A DNA stretch of 64,000 bases from Candidatus Omnitrophota bacterium (lineage in GTDB: Bacteria > Hinthialibacterota > Hinthialibacteria > Hinthialibacterales > Hinthialibacteraceae), in contig QZKN01000180.1 of assembly GCA_003598175.1 (NCBI GenBank), forward strand, positions 108,577 to 172,576. Reading direction: 5' to 3'. Each line of letters begins with the position of its first letter. Position 1 is the stretch's first letter. Of the stretch, positions 42,422 through 52,736 are shown piece after piece. Made by a program: the position numbers and the translations under genes. The notes beneath the pieces are model-generated. The model ran no database searches, was not told the DNA's origin, and saw only the letters and a program-made list of their open reading frames with translations.

Positions 42422-42685
42422 AGCGTCCATCATATCTTGGTCGGTCAATGGGCTGTAGTCATTTTCCGCCAGGGACTGAGTCAGCAAGGTGTTAATCTCT
42501 CTATATTCCGTTTGCTGCACATTTTCCATGTATCGCCGAATAAGGTCTCGGACAAATTCGCTTGGGGTATCATACAATCCGCCAGTACCCGTAATTTCCC
42601 CAACAAATCGCGCCAACGGGTCTGGCAACGTTGCATTCAGCCGTTTTACAACTTAGGATTTTTTTGTGGCTTTGGATGCTTCCAT
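42419..42685 (-). pseudogene. ParD/CopG-like antitoxin; ATG-initiated frame has early TAA
   Basis: Minus frame: MEASKATKKS-TAA-VVKRLNATLPDPLARFVGEITGTGGLYDTPSEFVRDLIRRYMENVQ...; could alternatively start at TTG 42628. Confidence 0.55.
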
Positions 42686-42749
42686 AATAAATCCTTCTCG
42701 TCATTTTGCTTTTCTGAATATCCTATGTGTGCGCGCGTTTAATGTCAAC

Positions 42750-43001
42750 TTAATCGCATATTTTACACAAAATTTCACGAAGACGTTTACGATAGCGTTT
42801 CCCTTCCATTGAAAATTCCTCATTAGGTTGTTTCGGCCTTAAAATCCCCTCTTCTTTAAAAATAAGGACGGTTATTGCGTTTGACCGGCTCCCCCAATAT
42901 ACCCACTCATTGCCAGTCTGCGTAGGATTCCAAACGTCACTCTGTGGATTGGGAAGTACACCATTCATCGTAACCTGCCGACGGTTTCTGTTATTTTCCA
43001 C
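42750..43001 (-). CDS. Small hypothetical protein
   Basis: 83 aa ORF; no recognised family. Confidence 0.35.
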   Translation of the reverse strand: MENNRNRRQVTMNGVLPNPQSDVWNPTQTGNEWVYWGSRSNAITVLIFKEEGILRPKQPNEEFSMEGKRYRKRLREILCKICD

Positions 43002-43098
43002 TTCATTTCTATTGTGTTATCTTTGATTTATCGTAATTCTCTTTCCTCCCCCCCTATCGCCATGTCGAGTAACATCTGTTGGATTTCCTATCATCCAA

Positions 43099-45900
43099 TC
43101 ACTCGTTGTTTTTGACTTGGATAATGATGTTATCCAATCCCGGCAGCAATCCCTCCATTTTGCCAATCAGATCGGCTTCATTCAGGCTGAATTGTTTGTT
43201 TGACGGGTAGATGGTAATCGTATGTTCCACACCGGGACGCAGCCCGACAATCCAAAATTCGCCATTCTTGCCGCTTTTTTCATATCCGTGCGACCGTTCG
43301 CCTCGCGCCCAAACGTTGGCTTTGGCAACCGCATGGCCTTGCGCGTCGATCAACCGGCCTTTGAGAAAACCGGCGGGAGTGAGTTCGATATCCCGCGTCA
43401 CCGTGCTTCCGTCTTCGGGAATTTCCACTTCGATGAATTCGTCCACATAATCATGCCGTTTCGATTCTATCCCGTCGGCATTCGATGATTGATTTGTCGG
43501 TACGCTGATTTGAAGAGAAGCCGTCCCTGGCTTCAGTCCGAATATTTTGTAGGTTCCGTCTTCTTCGATTCGCGAATACCCGTCGCCTTTTTGCACATGG
43601 ATTGAGATCCCTTCCGGTTTACGTCCGTCCGGTGTGATGATTCTGCCGGTTAGGGAAAGGTTTTCTTCTAAATCTCGCAAGGTAACAACGATACCGGATA
43701 TTGTATCGCCCGCTTTGCATTTCACCGCAGTTTCGCCTTTGGCCATGAGTCGTTGATCCTCCGTGATGCAGAAGTAATTCATTCCCTCCGCGCGATCGCC
43801 GAATCCTTTCACCGTCGTTCCGGAAAATCCCATGCCGTAACTATGGCCTTCTTGAATACGATCCTGGATCGACAAGGCGGTTACGGTTTTCTCGTATGGA
43901 TTCGCGTCGGCGGCGGTGACGACGGAAAATTGAAATTTGCCATTCTCATCCGATACGCCTGTGCTGCGCCAAATACCGAATTGCCCATTATCGAGAAAGA
44001 GTTTTGCGCCCGCGCGCGGAGTTCCGTTGCTGTCGAGCACGGTTCCGGCAAAGGTGGTTTCCACGCCCGGCTCAACGAAAATCTCCACGTTATCAATATC
44101 TTCATCCGTCACCTCGATTTTGCTGGAATACGCCAACGAAATACAATCCGGAACCAAGACGCCGCCGATCGCGACATAGCCGGCATAGGTTCCACGCTTC
44201 ACCAGCAGTTCGATATCGTATTTTCCCGGAATCACATTTTCGAAGGTAAAATTCCCATCCGCGCCGGTTTTCGTGAAGGCATAATCGCCGAGCATTTCAT
44301 ACGATTCCGCATCGGACTTGTTGCGAAATAAATTCAAGCAAAAATCGGGAACGGGCGTTTGCGTATTCGTATCGATGACCCGGCCGGAAACGGAAAACGC
44401 CGTTTCCATTTCATATTCGATTGTGACGATTTTATACGGCTCCTCGATCGTCAGGGCAAGAGTTTTGGTTTCATAGGAACTACCGGCGGGAGGAGTGACG
44501 GTTACCGTATACTTGCCGAACGGAACTTTGGGAAAATCCGCGCTTCCTTCTGCATCGCTGCGAACCACGGATAACCCTTCCCCGCCCTCGTTCGATTTTA
44601 AAACCACGGCGGCGTTGGCGACTCCCGCGACGCCGCGCAATTTGACGCCGGGCCGTTTGAGATTCACTCTCAATTTGCAACTTTGCGCCAACTGCAGATA
44701 CGAGGCTCCGCGAATGGGATAGATTGCATCGATCTGACTTTTCTCCTCTCCTTTTTGCGCCAGGACGTAATACATCGCGGCGGGAAGGTTTTCAAACCGG
44801 CAGTGACCGTTGTTATCGGTTTTGAGAGTCATGACGATTTCGCCGGGCGTCTTTTCGTTTATTTTATCTACTTCAACATAAGTCATAAAACGTTTTCCTT
44901 CCCGCTCCAACTCGATCGGAAGGAAGAGATCAATTCCCATCGTATTCACCGCTAAGGTATCCCAGATTCGCAAATACCGGGAATTCAAATCCCCTGCCGA
45001 TGATAATTCCGGCGCTAATTTACGTAGGGATTGATCTCCCACCCGCATCATGCAGCCGGAAATACCGGCCAGGCGATCGCCTTTTTTCGCATCGGCGGTA
45101 TTGTATCGATCGATCTCTTGCGGAATGAAATCCTGATTCGCGTCGCGGATGTAAATTTCATTCGCATTTCGTTCGAAAACGATGGTTTGGTTTCCTTTCC
45201 ACGACGAAAACGGTATTGTCGTCCGCGAAGAGAGCGGACGCAGCACAGGCTTGCCTTTCCACAATACCACATCCACACCGCTTTTTTCCGCGACACGGCT
45301 ATTTCGATCGCCGGAGCCGGATGCGAAAACATAACAATCAAGAGTGATAAGATATTCCAACGTCACGGTTTGCGACATGTGGCCATTCAGTTCCAGGGTT
45401 TGTTCGGCTGGGGCATATCCTTTCGCCGTCACGGTCAACGTGTGAGTTCCCACCGGCACGTCGGCGATTTTCGCTTGCCCATCATTGAAATGCGCGCTCT
45501 TTTGTCCGATTTCAACCTTCCCATTTTCAATCGCTTCACCCCACGCGTCGACGATAGAGAGCGATAACGAACCCATGACCGTTTCCGTGGCGGAAAGGGG
45601 AGAGGGTTGGGATGCCGAAACCGGTTTCGCGGCGATCATATGGGTTTCATCCTCCTGCTTCTCGTCATTCGACGTGAGATCGACGATAGAAGATGGGGAA
45701 TCAATTTCCGCTTGCTGTCCCGCCGCGATGGTTTGTGAATGGGAACCATCATTTGCCGTGAAACGAACCGATCCTTCCTCCACGACCACATCCATGGATT
45801 GAACGATTCCCGCCGGATTTTCATCATTCCGCAAAAGACTGACCGCCAGCACCGTGCTGACGACAAAAATGAGTGTTGCTATAAAAATCCATTTCCGCAT
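43099..45900 (-). CDS. Large secreted/anchored protein with repeated carboxypeptidase-regulatory-like domains
   Basis: N-terminal TM; repeated VSGRVIDTNTQTPVPDF, FAGTVLDSNGTPRAGAKLFLDNG, LTGRIITPDGRKPEGISIHV, LKGRLIDAQGHAVAKANV. Confidence 0.85.
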   Translation of the reverse strand: MRKWIFIATLIFVVSTVLAVSLLRNDENPAGIVQSMDVVVEEGSVRFTANDGSHSQTIAAGQQAEIDSPSSIVDLTSNDEKQEDETHMIAAKPVSASQPSPLSATETVMGSLSLSIVDAWGEAIENGKVEIGQKSAHFNDGQAKIADVPVGTHTLTVTAKGYAPAEQTLELNGHMSQTVTLEYLITLDCYVFASGSGDRNSRVAEKSGVDVVLWKGKPVLRPLSSRTTIPFSSWKGNQTIVFERNANEIYIRDANQDFIPQEIDRYNTADAKKGDRLAGISGCMMRVGDQSLRKLAPELSSAGDLNSRYLRIWDTLAVNTMGIDLFLPIELEREGKRFMTYVEVDKINEKTPGEIVMTLKTDNNGHCRFENLPAAMYYVLAQKGEEKSQIDAIYPIRGASYLQLAQSCKLRVNLKRPGVKLRGVAGVANAAVVLKSNEGGEGLSVVRSDAEGSADFPKVPFGKYTVTVTPPAGSSYETKTLALTIEEPYKIVTIEYEMETAFSVSGRVIDTNTQTPVPDFCLNLFRNKSDAESYEMLGDYAFTKTGADGNFTFENVIPGKYDIELLVKRGTYAGYVAIGGVLVPDCISLAYSSKIEVTDEDIDNVEIFVEPGVETTFAGTVLDSNGTPRAGAKLFLDNGQFGIWRSTGVSDENGKFQFSVVTAADANPYEKTVTALSIQDRIQEGHSYGMGFSGTTVKGFGDRAEGMNYFCITEDQRLMAKGETAVKCKAGDTISGIVVTLRDLEENLSLTGRIITPDGRKPEGISIHVQKGDGYSRIEEDGTYKIFGLKPGTASLQISVPTNQSSNADGIESKRHDYVDEFIEVEIPEDGSTVTRDIELTPAGFLKGRLIDAQGHAVAKANVWARGERSHGYEKSGKNGEFWIVGLRPGVEHTITIYPSNKQFSLNEADLIGKMEGLLPGLDNIIIQVKNNE

Positions 45901-45915
45901 GGTGTTCCCCTCGAA

Positions 45916-46614
45916 TCACGATTCTTCATTCGTGAGCACATTCGCGCGTTTGATTTTGATGTGAAAAACAGTGCCGGTTACTTCCACCCGTCCCAGCGGC
46001 GTTGCGACGGCGAACGTTGATCCCGGGAGGGACGCAGCATGGACGGATAGTGAACCGGAGCGAAGACCGACAAGCCGGTCGCGGGCAAAGTTGATCGAAA
46101 ATTGTGTCTCCGGAGAACACGTAACAATCGAGCCATCGGCTAAAGTCAGATTCGCCGTCACTCCGGGCGGCGTGGTGACGAAACAACCTTGCCGCAGGCG
46201 GTAATTCCATAAAAAGGGCAGGGATGTAGATTCATTGGAGCCGACCGGTTGGAAAATCGCGTGAGAAACGGATTCCGCATGGCCATACAGACGGGGTGAA
46301 ACCATTGAATACAATGAAATCCCACCCGCCAACCATAAAAGCGCGCACACAGCGGCGAACACGGGTGCAGGTATCCGATCCATCCAACGATCCCAACGAT
46401 GAAAGAAACCGGAACCGGAAATCAGCCGCTCATGCAAACGAGGGATCATCGAATGCGGATCGACGAGAGGAACTTCCAACGCGCGCAGTTCCTCGCGAAT
46501 GCGGCGATACGCCTGAAACGCGTTTTTTTCATCGGCGCCATCTCCGGGCGGAATCCCCCGGTCGAAGCGTTCGATCCATTTCCATTCGTGTTTTTCGAGT
46601 GGTTGCGGCTTCAT
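45916..46614 (-). CDS. FecR-domain protein
   Basis: Single TM; GCFVTTPPGVTANLTLADGSIVTCSPETQFSI...GSTFAVATPLGRVEVTGTVFHIK. Confidence 0.85.
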   Translation of the reverse strand: MKPQPLEKHEWKWIERFDRGIPPGDGADEKNAFQAYRRIREELRALEVPLVDPHSMIPRLHERLISGSGFFHRWDRWMDRIPAPVFAAVCALLWLAGGISLYSMVSPRLYGHAESVSHAIFQPVGSNESTSLPFLWNYRLRQGCFVTTPPGVTANLTLADGSIVTCSPETQFSINFARDRLVGLRSGSLSVHAASLPGSTFAVATPLGRVEVTGTVFHIKIKRANVLTNEES

Positions 46615-47180
46615 GATTCGCTCAAAAAAGGCTGTAATAGGATTCGCATTGCGCGTCGGGCGCGATAGAGATGTGTTTTCACGCAATCCGGCGACAAATG
46701 CAGATTCGCGGCGATTTCCGCCTGGGATTCACCGTTCAATTCATGTAAAACCATGACCGTCCGTTGCGCATCGGTCAAACGCGCCAATGCGGAGGAAAAA
46801 GCGGTTTGAAACCGTTGTTCGTCCAACGCCCGATCCGGCGCGTTCGTCTCATGCGGCAGGATGTCTTGAATCGCTTCCTCCTCGTCATCGATGGAAGCAA
46901 AATTGACTTTCCGTCGTAATTTATCGATGCAGAGGTTCCGCGCGGTCGTCAGCAAAAATCCCTTGATCGATCCATTGGAGGAACGCAGACGTTTTTGTTT
47001 CACGGTATCGATCAGGCGAAAAAGCGTCTCTTGCAACACATCCCGCGCTTCTTCGCGATCCCACAACAACGCGTAACAAAGCCGCATGACATCGGCGGAA
47101 TACCAGGTGATAATATCGTCGAAACCGGTAGGGTCGTCCCGCAGCAGGCGTTGGATGAGATCACGAGGGTCTTGTCGCAT
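46611..47180 (-). CDS. RNA polymerase ECF sigma-70 factor
   Basis: ALLWDREEARDVLQETLFRLI; FLLTTARNLCIDKLRRK; LHELNGESQAEIAANLHLSPDCVKTHLYRARRAMR. Confidence 0.94.
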   Translation of the reverse strand: MRQDPRDLIQRLLRDDPTGFDDIITWYSADVMRLCYALLWDREEARDVLQETLFRLIDTVKQKRLRSSNGSIKGFLLTTARNLCIDKLRRKVNFASIDDEEEAIQDILPHETNAPDRALDEQRFQTAFSSALARLTDAQRTVMVLHELNGESQAEIAANLHLSPDCVKTHLYRARRAMRILLQPFLSES

Positions 47181-47431
47181 ACGAATTCTCTCTTCATTTA
47201 TCTTATACGCAATTCGAGTGAAATTGTGACAGGGAAATGATTTCTCTTTGATTCGGGATCAATCCTCACAAACAGGAGTAGAGTTGTTACTCCCTTCACC
47301 ATTCTTTTTATGAGATTCAGTGATTTCTTCAACTGCCCATTTGCTATAGACATACATTACGCGTACTATATAAAATACAATGCAAACACTTAAACAAATC
47401 AATTCGTTTTTCTGAAAGGAACACAATCACG

Positions 47432-48391
47432 ATGAATCTATTCTATTCTGTTTGTCTTTGCCTTACGATTGTCCATGCATCCGACAGCATCGAGAAAAGA
47501 GATACGCAATGGTTCCGAGATGCAAAATTCGGCGTTTTCGTTCATTTTCTCGGCGGCGGCGATCGCTGGAACGAGAAAGTGAATGGTTTCAACGTCGAAA
47601 CGTTCGTGGAACAAATCCGGCAGACGAAAGCCGGTTACGTCATCTTCACTCTCGGCCAGAATTCCGGATGGTATTGCAGCCCCAATGAAACTTATGAACG
47701 CTTCGCCGGGTATGGACGATACGAACGATGTTCGAAACGCGATTTGCCGATGGAATTGGCGAAGGCTTTGGACAACCACGGCATTCGTTTCATGCTGTAT
47801 CTCCCTTCCCGCTCGCCGCAGGACGATAAACAGGCTATGAACAACCTCTACGACGTGGACCAGTCGCAGCCCGCGCCGCAGGAATTCACCCGCCGCTGGT
47901 CGGAAGTGATCCGCGAATGGTCAATTCGTTACGGCGAAAAGGTAAGCGGCTGGTGGTTTGACGGCGCGTACAGCCGCGCCGGTTGGGATGACCTGTCCAA
48001 ACCGTTCAACTGGAACACATGGGCCGCCGCCTGCCGCGCCGGCAATCCCAACAGCCTTCTCGCATTCAACGCGGGCGCGGAAATCGACGTAGCCTTCCTC
48101 ACACTCTGCGATCAGCAGGACTACACCGCCGGCGAACAGAACCGATTCAAAGCCACGCCACAATCCCATCCCGCTCCCGCGGAGGTTCAATGGCATCTTC
48201 TCGCCCATTTGGGCACGTACTGGGCCAAAGCCGACGGCCCGCAGGAAAACGACGCCTATATGATCGATTACGTTAAAACAGTGAACAAACAGGGCGGCGT
48301 GGTCAGCATCGAAGTCAATGTTTCCGATGATGGCAAGATTTATGAACCGCATTTTAAACAACTGACAGCGATTGGAACCGCTTTGAAATAA
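47432..48391 (+). CDS. Alpha-L-fucosidase-like (GH29-type) protein
   Basis: WFRDAKFGVFVHFLGGG; YVIFTLGQNSGWYCSPNETYERF; GWWFDGAYSRAGW. Confidence 0.75.
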   Translation: MNLFYSVCLCLTIVHASDSIEKRDTQWFRDAKFGVFVHFLGGGDRWNEKVNGFNVETFVEQIRQTKAGYVIFTLGQNSGWYCSPNETYERFAGYGRYERCSKRDLPMELAKALDNHGIRFMLYLPSRSPQDDKQAMNNLYDVDQSQPAPQEFTRRWSEVIREWSIRYGEKVSGWWFDGAYSRAGWDDLSKPFNWNTWAAACRAGNPNSLLAFNAGAEIDVAFLTLCDQQDYTAGEQNRFKATPQSHPAPAEVQWHLLAHLGTYWAKADGPQENDAYMIDYVKTVNKQGGVVSIEVNVSDDGKIYEPHFKQLTAIGTALK

Positions 48392-48502
48392 TAATCAATT
48401 GGTTTGTCACCCAACGTATGCATTTCCTGCCCATTCTTTGGACAATCCCGGTTTTCGTGTGTATGCTATGCTCGAATTTGATGAGAATGGCGGAAAATAA
48501 AA

Positions 48503-49798
48503 ATGGAGAATCCATCGGTAAGAGGAATAAGAAACATGTTTAAAAAGATCACACTTGCCTTGTGTCTGATTTGTTTGCTGTTTTCCTTTTCAAACGCTGA
48601 TTTCAAAGCGGGAGTTTCCTATCGTATCGTGACGCCCGATCCGTTACTTCCCGTTTCGGGCGGAATCGGACCATCGCATCCAACCACGATGAAAAAGGGA
48701 GAATTGACCGTCCGCGCCTTGGTTTTGGAAAACGAGGAAACGCGCGTGGCGATTGTCAGCGGCGATTTTTTGGGATTTCCGGCGGTTCTGGGCAACAAAG
48801 TCCGCACGAAGATAAAAGACATACCACCGGAAAATATCCTGATCGGCGTGACGCACACGCACAGCGCCCCCGATTGTTACGGTTTTCCCAACGAAAAAGG
48901 AGAAGTTCTTGTCAACTTTGATTACCTGGACATGGTCTGCACGAAAATGGCGGAAGCGATCAACGAAGCGGCAAATTCTTTACAGCGTGTCTTTGTGAAA
49001 ATCGGAACGGATAAGGCCGAGGGCAAAATCGCATATAATTACTATGCGGATAGACTCTACGATCCGCGCTGTCACGTCATGCAATTTGTGGATGTCAATC
49101 AGCAAGCCATCGCCACGTTGGTGAACTATGCCATTCATCCGGAAGTGCTGGGAGCGGATCAGGGAATTCTAAGCCCTGACTTGATCGGTCCGCTGTATGA
49201 TCGTATTGCTGCCAATGGCGGCGGAATCGGCGTCTTCATGAACAGCGCGCAGGGCGGCATGGTGACCGCCGATTGCCGCGGATCGGATGGGAAGGATATC
49301 CAAACGTGGGAGGAATGCATTCGCATCGGCGCGCTGTTGGCCGATGAGGCGTTGCGCATCGCCCAAAACGCTGCCGTTCAGGAAAATCCCAAACTCTCCT
49401 GTTTTTCCACAACCATCACGTTTCCCATCGAGTCGCCGATCATGCGGCAGATACTTCAAGTTTCTTCTCTCCAATACCAACTCGACGACAACGGCAACAT
49501 CTCCACGCAAGTCAACATGATCAATCTGGGAAACGCGCAGATTCTGACCATTCCCGGCGAGGCGTTGCCCAATATCGGATATTATCTCAAACGAAAAATG
49601 AAAGGCGAACACAATTTTCTGTTCGGTCTGACCAATGATGCGTTCGGATATATGTTGACCAAGGTGGATTTCGACAGTTTTGATCGTTACCGTTACATCA
49701 CACGTACGAGTTTGGGGGAAATGACCGGTGAAATATTCATCGAGGAAGCCTTGCAATTCATCGATCGTCTCCCCTTGCCCAAAAAGAATGAAAAATGA
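48503..49798 (+). CDS. Neutral/alkaline non-lysosomal ceramidase-like secreted protein
   Basis: GVSYRIVTPDPLLPVSGGIG; ILIGVTHTHSAPDCYGFP; LVNYAIHPEVLG. Confidence 0.82.
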   Translation: MENPSVRGIRNMFKKITLALCLICLLFSFSNADFKAGVSYRIVTPDPLLPVSGGIGPSHPTTMKKGELTVRALVLENEETRVAIVSGDFLGFPAVLGNKVRTKIKDIPPENILIGVTHTHSAPDCYGFPNEKGEVLVNFDYLDMVCTKMAEAINEAANSLQRVFVKIGTDKAEGKIAYNYYADRLYDPRCHVMQFVDVNQQAIATLVNYAIHPEVLGADQGILSPDLIGPLYDRIAANGGGIGVFMNSAQGGMVTADCRGSDGKDIQTWEECIRIGALLADEALRIAQNAAVQENPKLSCFSTTITFPIESPIMRQILQVSSLQYQLDDNGNISTQVNMINLGNAQILTIPGEALPNIGYYLKRKMKGEHNFLFGLTNDAFGYMLTKVDFDSFDRYRYITRTSLGEMTGEIFIEEALQFIDRLPLPKKNEK

Positions 49799-49877
49799 AG
49801 GCAGACGGTTTCCTATGCAAACAATGCAACGTCATTTGTAAAAAAGTAGCTTTCTTCGTTGAAATGGAAAGGAGGAT

Positions 49878-51215
49878 GTGGTATTCGCCATGAATCAAAC
49901 TGACCGTATTTTCCGATCGTTGTTCGTTGCCTTGGCCGTCGGGCTGGGATGGGGGATTCGCGGAGACTTCGGGCACAATCTCGGCGCCATGTATCCCGGC
50001 GCGGCGCTAGGTTTGGGATTCGCATTCGCCACCGGCCAAAAGAGCATGTTTCGTTGGATGCCGGTTTTGGGCCTCATCGGCGGTTTGGGGATCGCTCTCG
50101 GCGGTTCGATGAGTTACGGCCTTTTGCATGGATACGCGAAAGCCGATTCGCTGATCAATTACGCCTATGGCTTCTTCACCTTGATTCTGCAAGGCGGGGC
50201 GTGGGGATGTTTCGGCTGCGCCTTCATCGGCCTGGCGCTCGAAAAAGACCGACTGAAAGCCTCGGAACTGTTTGCGTTGATTCTTACGATCTTCCTATGC
50301 GGAACGGCCGTGTATGCGGTGATCGTTCACGGCGTCGGCTTTCACATCAATCCCGACCGGTCGGATTTGTCGATCGGATTTACCGGCGGCGTGATCGGAT
50401 TGTTTCTCTGGCTCGCCTTCCACGACAAACCGATGGGCTTGCGCGGCGCGGTTTTGGGATACGTCGGATTCGGATTGGGCATGTCGCTGGGACGCCTGCT
50501 GGCCAACGCGAGTTACGCGCTGCCGTTTGCGATCAATCATTGGAATATCATGGAAGTGATGTGCGGTTTTATCGGCGGATTCATTTTCACGTTCGGCATG
50601 TTGGGAAAGAAATTCGACGATCTTCCTAAAAATGACAGTTTTCCATTACTCGGCGTTTACGGCATCTTTTATTGTCTGTTCGGCATTCCGTTTTTGCATT
50701 ATATCCGGCGCGTGAATCCGGCGGAAAAACTCGAGGAATGGGGAAAAACGATCACCGGCTATGGGTATACGAATCCGGATACGATCATCCATATTACGAT
50801 GATTTGTGTCTATGCCGTTTGTGTGTTGGCTTTTCTCAGCGCCTTGGTTTGGTTGCATTTTTATATCAAAAATAAAACCGATCACGTCGCATTCCCGATT
50901 TTATCCTTATCCCTTTTCATGCTGTTGATTCAATATCTGCACGCGTTTTACTTTCTCTATCCCTTCCACATCATGCACAACGTGAATTTGGTTTTTCTGA
51001 TTGTGATGGGAATATATGCGTTCTTTTCCAAAAATGAGGAATATATTATCCCCGAAGACGAGTATGACTATTTCTTATGGGGAAAATGGATCGCTGGTCT
51101 GATTGTCGCCTATATTGTCATCATCCTGTTGGCGGGGGTCATCAACGGTGAAGAGACGATGAAATCCGCCTGCACACGATTTCCTGTCTGGTCATGGCGG
51201 GAGGGAACAAATTGA
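49878..51215 (+). CDS. Polytopic membrane protein of unknown function
   Basis: 445 aa with about 11 hydrophobic segments; Gly-rich GLGWGIRGDFGHNLGAMYPGAALGLGFAFATG. Confidence 0.75.
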   Translation: MVFAMNQTDRIFRSLFVALAVGLGWGIRGDFGHNLGAMYPGAALGLGFAFATGQKSMFRWMPVLGLIGGLGIALGGSMSYGLLHGYAKADSLINYAYGFFTLILQGGAWGCFGCAFIGLALEKDRLKASELFALILTIFLCGTAVYAVIVHGVGFHINPDRSDLSIGFTGGVIGLFLWLAFHDKPMGLRGAVLGYVGFGLGMSLGRLLANASYALPFAINHWNIMEVMCGFIGGFIFTFGMLGKKFDDLPKNDSFPLLGVYGIFYCLFGIPFLHYIRRVNPAEKLEEWGKTITGYGYTNPDTIIHITMICVYAVCVLAFLSALVWLHFYIKNKTDHVAFPILSLSLFMLLIQYLHAFYFLYPFHIMHNVNLVFLIVMGIYAFFSKNEEYIIPEDEYDYFLWGKWIAGLIVAYIVIILLAGVINGEETMKSACTRFPVWSWREGTN

Positions 51216-51253
51216 AAAATCACGATTTCCTGTCGTTTTTCTTTGCGATTTTC

Positions 51254-51925
51254 CTACTCAATTATCTTTTTCAAGATGCTTCCGTTAGATGGACATACCT
51301 CGGCCAGAATACATTCTCCGCATTTCGGTTTTTTTGCCGCACACACCTTCCGCCCGTGCCAAATCAAGCGATGAGAAAAATCCGTCCGTTCCTTTGCGGG
51401 AATCAACGCAATCAAATCCTGTTCAATTTTATCAGGATCTGATTTGTCGGTCAGCCGCAGGCGCGTTGCCAGTCGCTTCACGTGAGTATCCACCGTGATT
51501 GCGGGGAAACCGAAAGCAGTTCCCAATACGACATTGGCTGTTTTCCGTCCGATTCCTGGCATTTTCGTCAATGCGACCATATCCTGCGGCACTTCGCCGC
51601 CGTATTGTTCCGTCAGCACATGGCTGACGGCTATAATACTTTTCGTTTTTTGCCGAAAAAAGCCGGTCGAACGGATCAAATCCTCCACTTCCTCCTGCAA
51701 AGCCGTGGTGAACGCTTTCGCATCGGGAAAACGCTCGAACAATGCGGGCGTGACCTTATTGACCCGCTCATCCGTGCATTGCGCGGAAAGAATCGTGGTA
51801 ATCAGCAGTTCGAACGGATTTTTGTAGCGCAGTCCGCAAACCGGTTCATATTCCTTCGCCAGGAATTGAATGATTTTTTTGATCCGTTTCCGCGCCGGCG
51901 CGTTTTTCAGGTCCGTGTTCGGCAT
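51254..51925 (-). CDS. nth: Endonuclease III
   Basis: LLITTILSAQCTDERVNKVTPALF; LPGIGRKTANVV-like MPGIGRKTANVVLGTAFGFPAITVDTHVKRLATRL; Cys cluster CAAKKPKCGECILAEVC. Confidence 0.97.
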   Translation of the reverse strand: MPNTDLKNAPARKRIKKIIQFLAKEYEPVCGLRYKNPFELLITTILSAQCTDERVNKVTPALFERFPDAKAFTTALQEEVEDLIRSTGFFRQKTKSIIAVSHVLTEQYGGEVPQDMVALTKMPGIGRKTANVVLGTAFGFPAITVDTHVKRLATRLRLTDKSDPDKIEQDLIALIPAKERTDFSHRLIWHGRKVCAAKKPKCGECILAEVCPSNGSILKKIIE

Positions 51926-51931
51926 GTTTTC

Positions 51932-52351
51932 TTATTCTCCAATCAATTGCACGACGATACTGCGGTCGCGCGCTCGATTGTCGAAATCGAGCAGAATCAC
52001 CTGCTGCCAGGTTCCCAGCGTAAGCGTTTTTTTCTCGAATGGAATGGTGAGTGAAGGTCCAACGAGCGTGGCCCGCAGGTGAGAATGCCCGTTGCCGTCG
52101 TGCCAGGTCATGTCATGATGATACGTTGCCCCTTTCGGCGCGATTTTCTCGAACATATCGGGAATATCCTGCAGCAATCCCGGCTCATACTCGACCGTGC
52201 TGAGTCCCCCCGTCGCTCCCGGTACAAATACCGTCACTTGCCCTTCCGTCATGCCGCTGTTCGATACAATTTTCGTAATTTGAGGGGTTAGATCGATAAT
52301 GTCCGTATTACCTTTGGTCGATACGCGAATTCGTTCGGTTTTGATTTGCAT
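51932..52351 (-). CDS. YjbQ/UPF0047 (secondary thiamine-phosphate synthase-like) protein
   Basis: VFVPGATGGLSTVEYEPGLLQDIP; YHHDMTWHDGNGHSHLRATLVGPSLTIPF; LGTWQQVILLDFDNRARDR. Confidence 0.94.
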   Translation of the reverse strand: MQIKTERIRVSTKGNTDIIDLTPQITKIVSNSGMTEGQVTVFVPGATGGLSTVEYEPGLLQDIPDMFEKIAPKGATYHHDMTWHDGNGHSHLRATLVGPSLTIPFEKKTLTLGTWQQVILLDFDNRARDRSIVVQLIGE

Positions 52352-52460
52352 GAATACCTCCGGATATTGTATTTTCAATGAATTATACGACTTCATAACG
52401 TATTGATCCACATCCGGTTAAGGATCCGGGCGACTCATTCGCTTTCTGCAACAGGGATTG

Positions 52461-52736
52461 ATGAAAAAGGAGAGACTGACTACAATAGAGAAACTGGTTG
52501 AGCGGCTTGGATTTACCATGAACCGGATATATACTTTGACATCATTGGATCAAATACCCCATATTAAAAAAGGGCTACATTTAAGATTTGATCCTGATCA
52601 AATTTGAAATTGGATTGAAAGTAATTTCCATCGCTTGGTAAAAGAATCGAAAAATAACAATGGGGCTCCAAGTGGGGCCCATCAAAATAAAGTGCTCGTC
52701 GCACTTGTAACAAAGCCGGAGTGGTGGAATTGGTAG
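52461..52736 (+). pseudogene. Excisionase/MerR-like HTH protein interrupted by in-frame TGA
   Basis: ATG frame: MKKERLTTIEKLVERLGFTMNRIYTLTSLDQIPHIKKGLHLRFDPDQI-TGA(52605..52607)-NWIESNFHRLVKESKNNNGAPSG...; same frame both sides. Confidence 0.6.
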
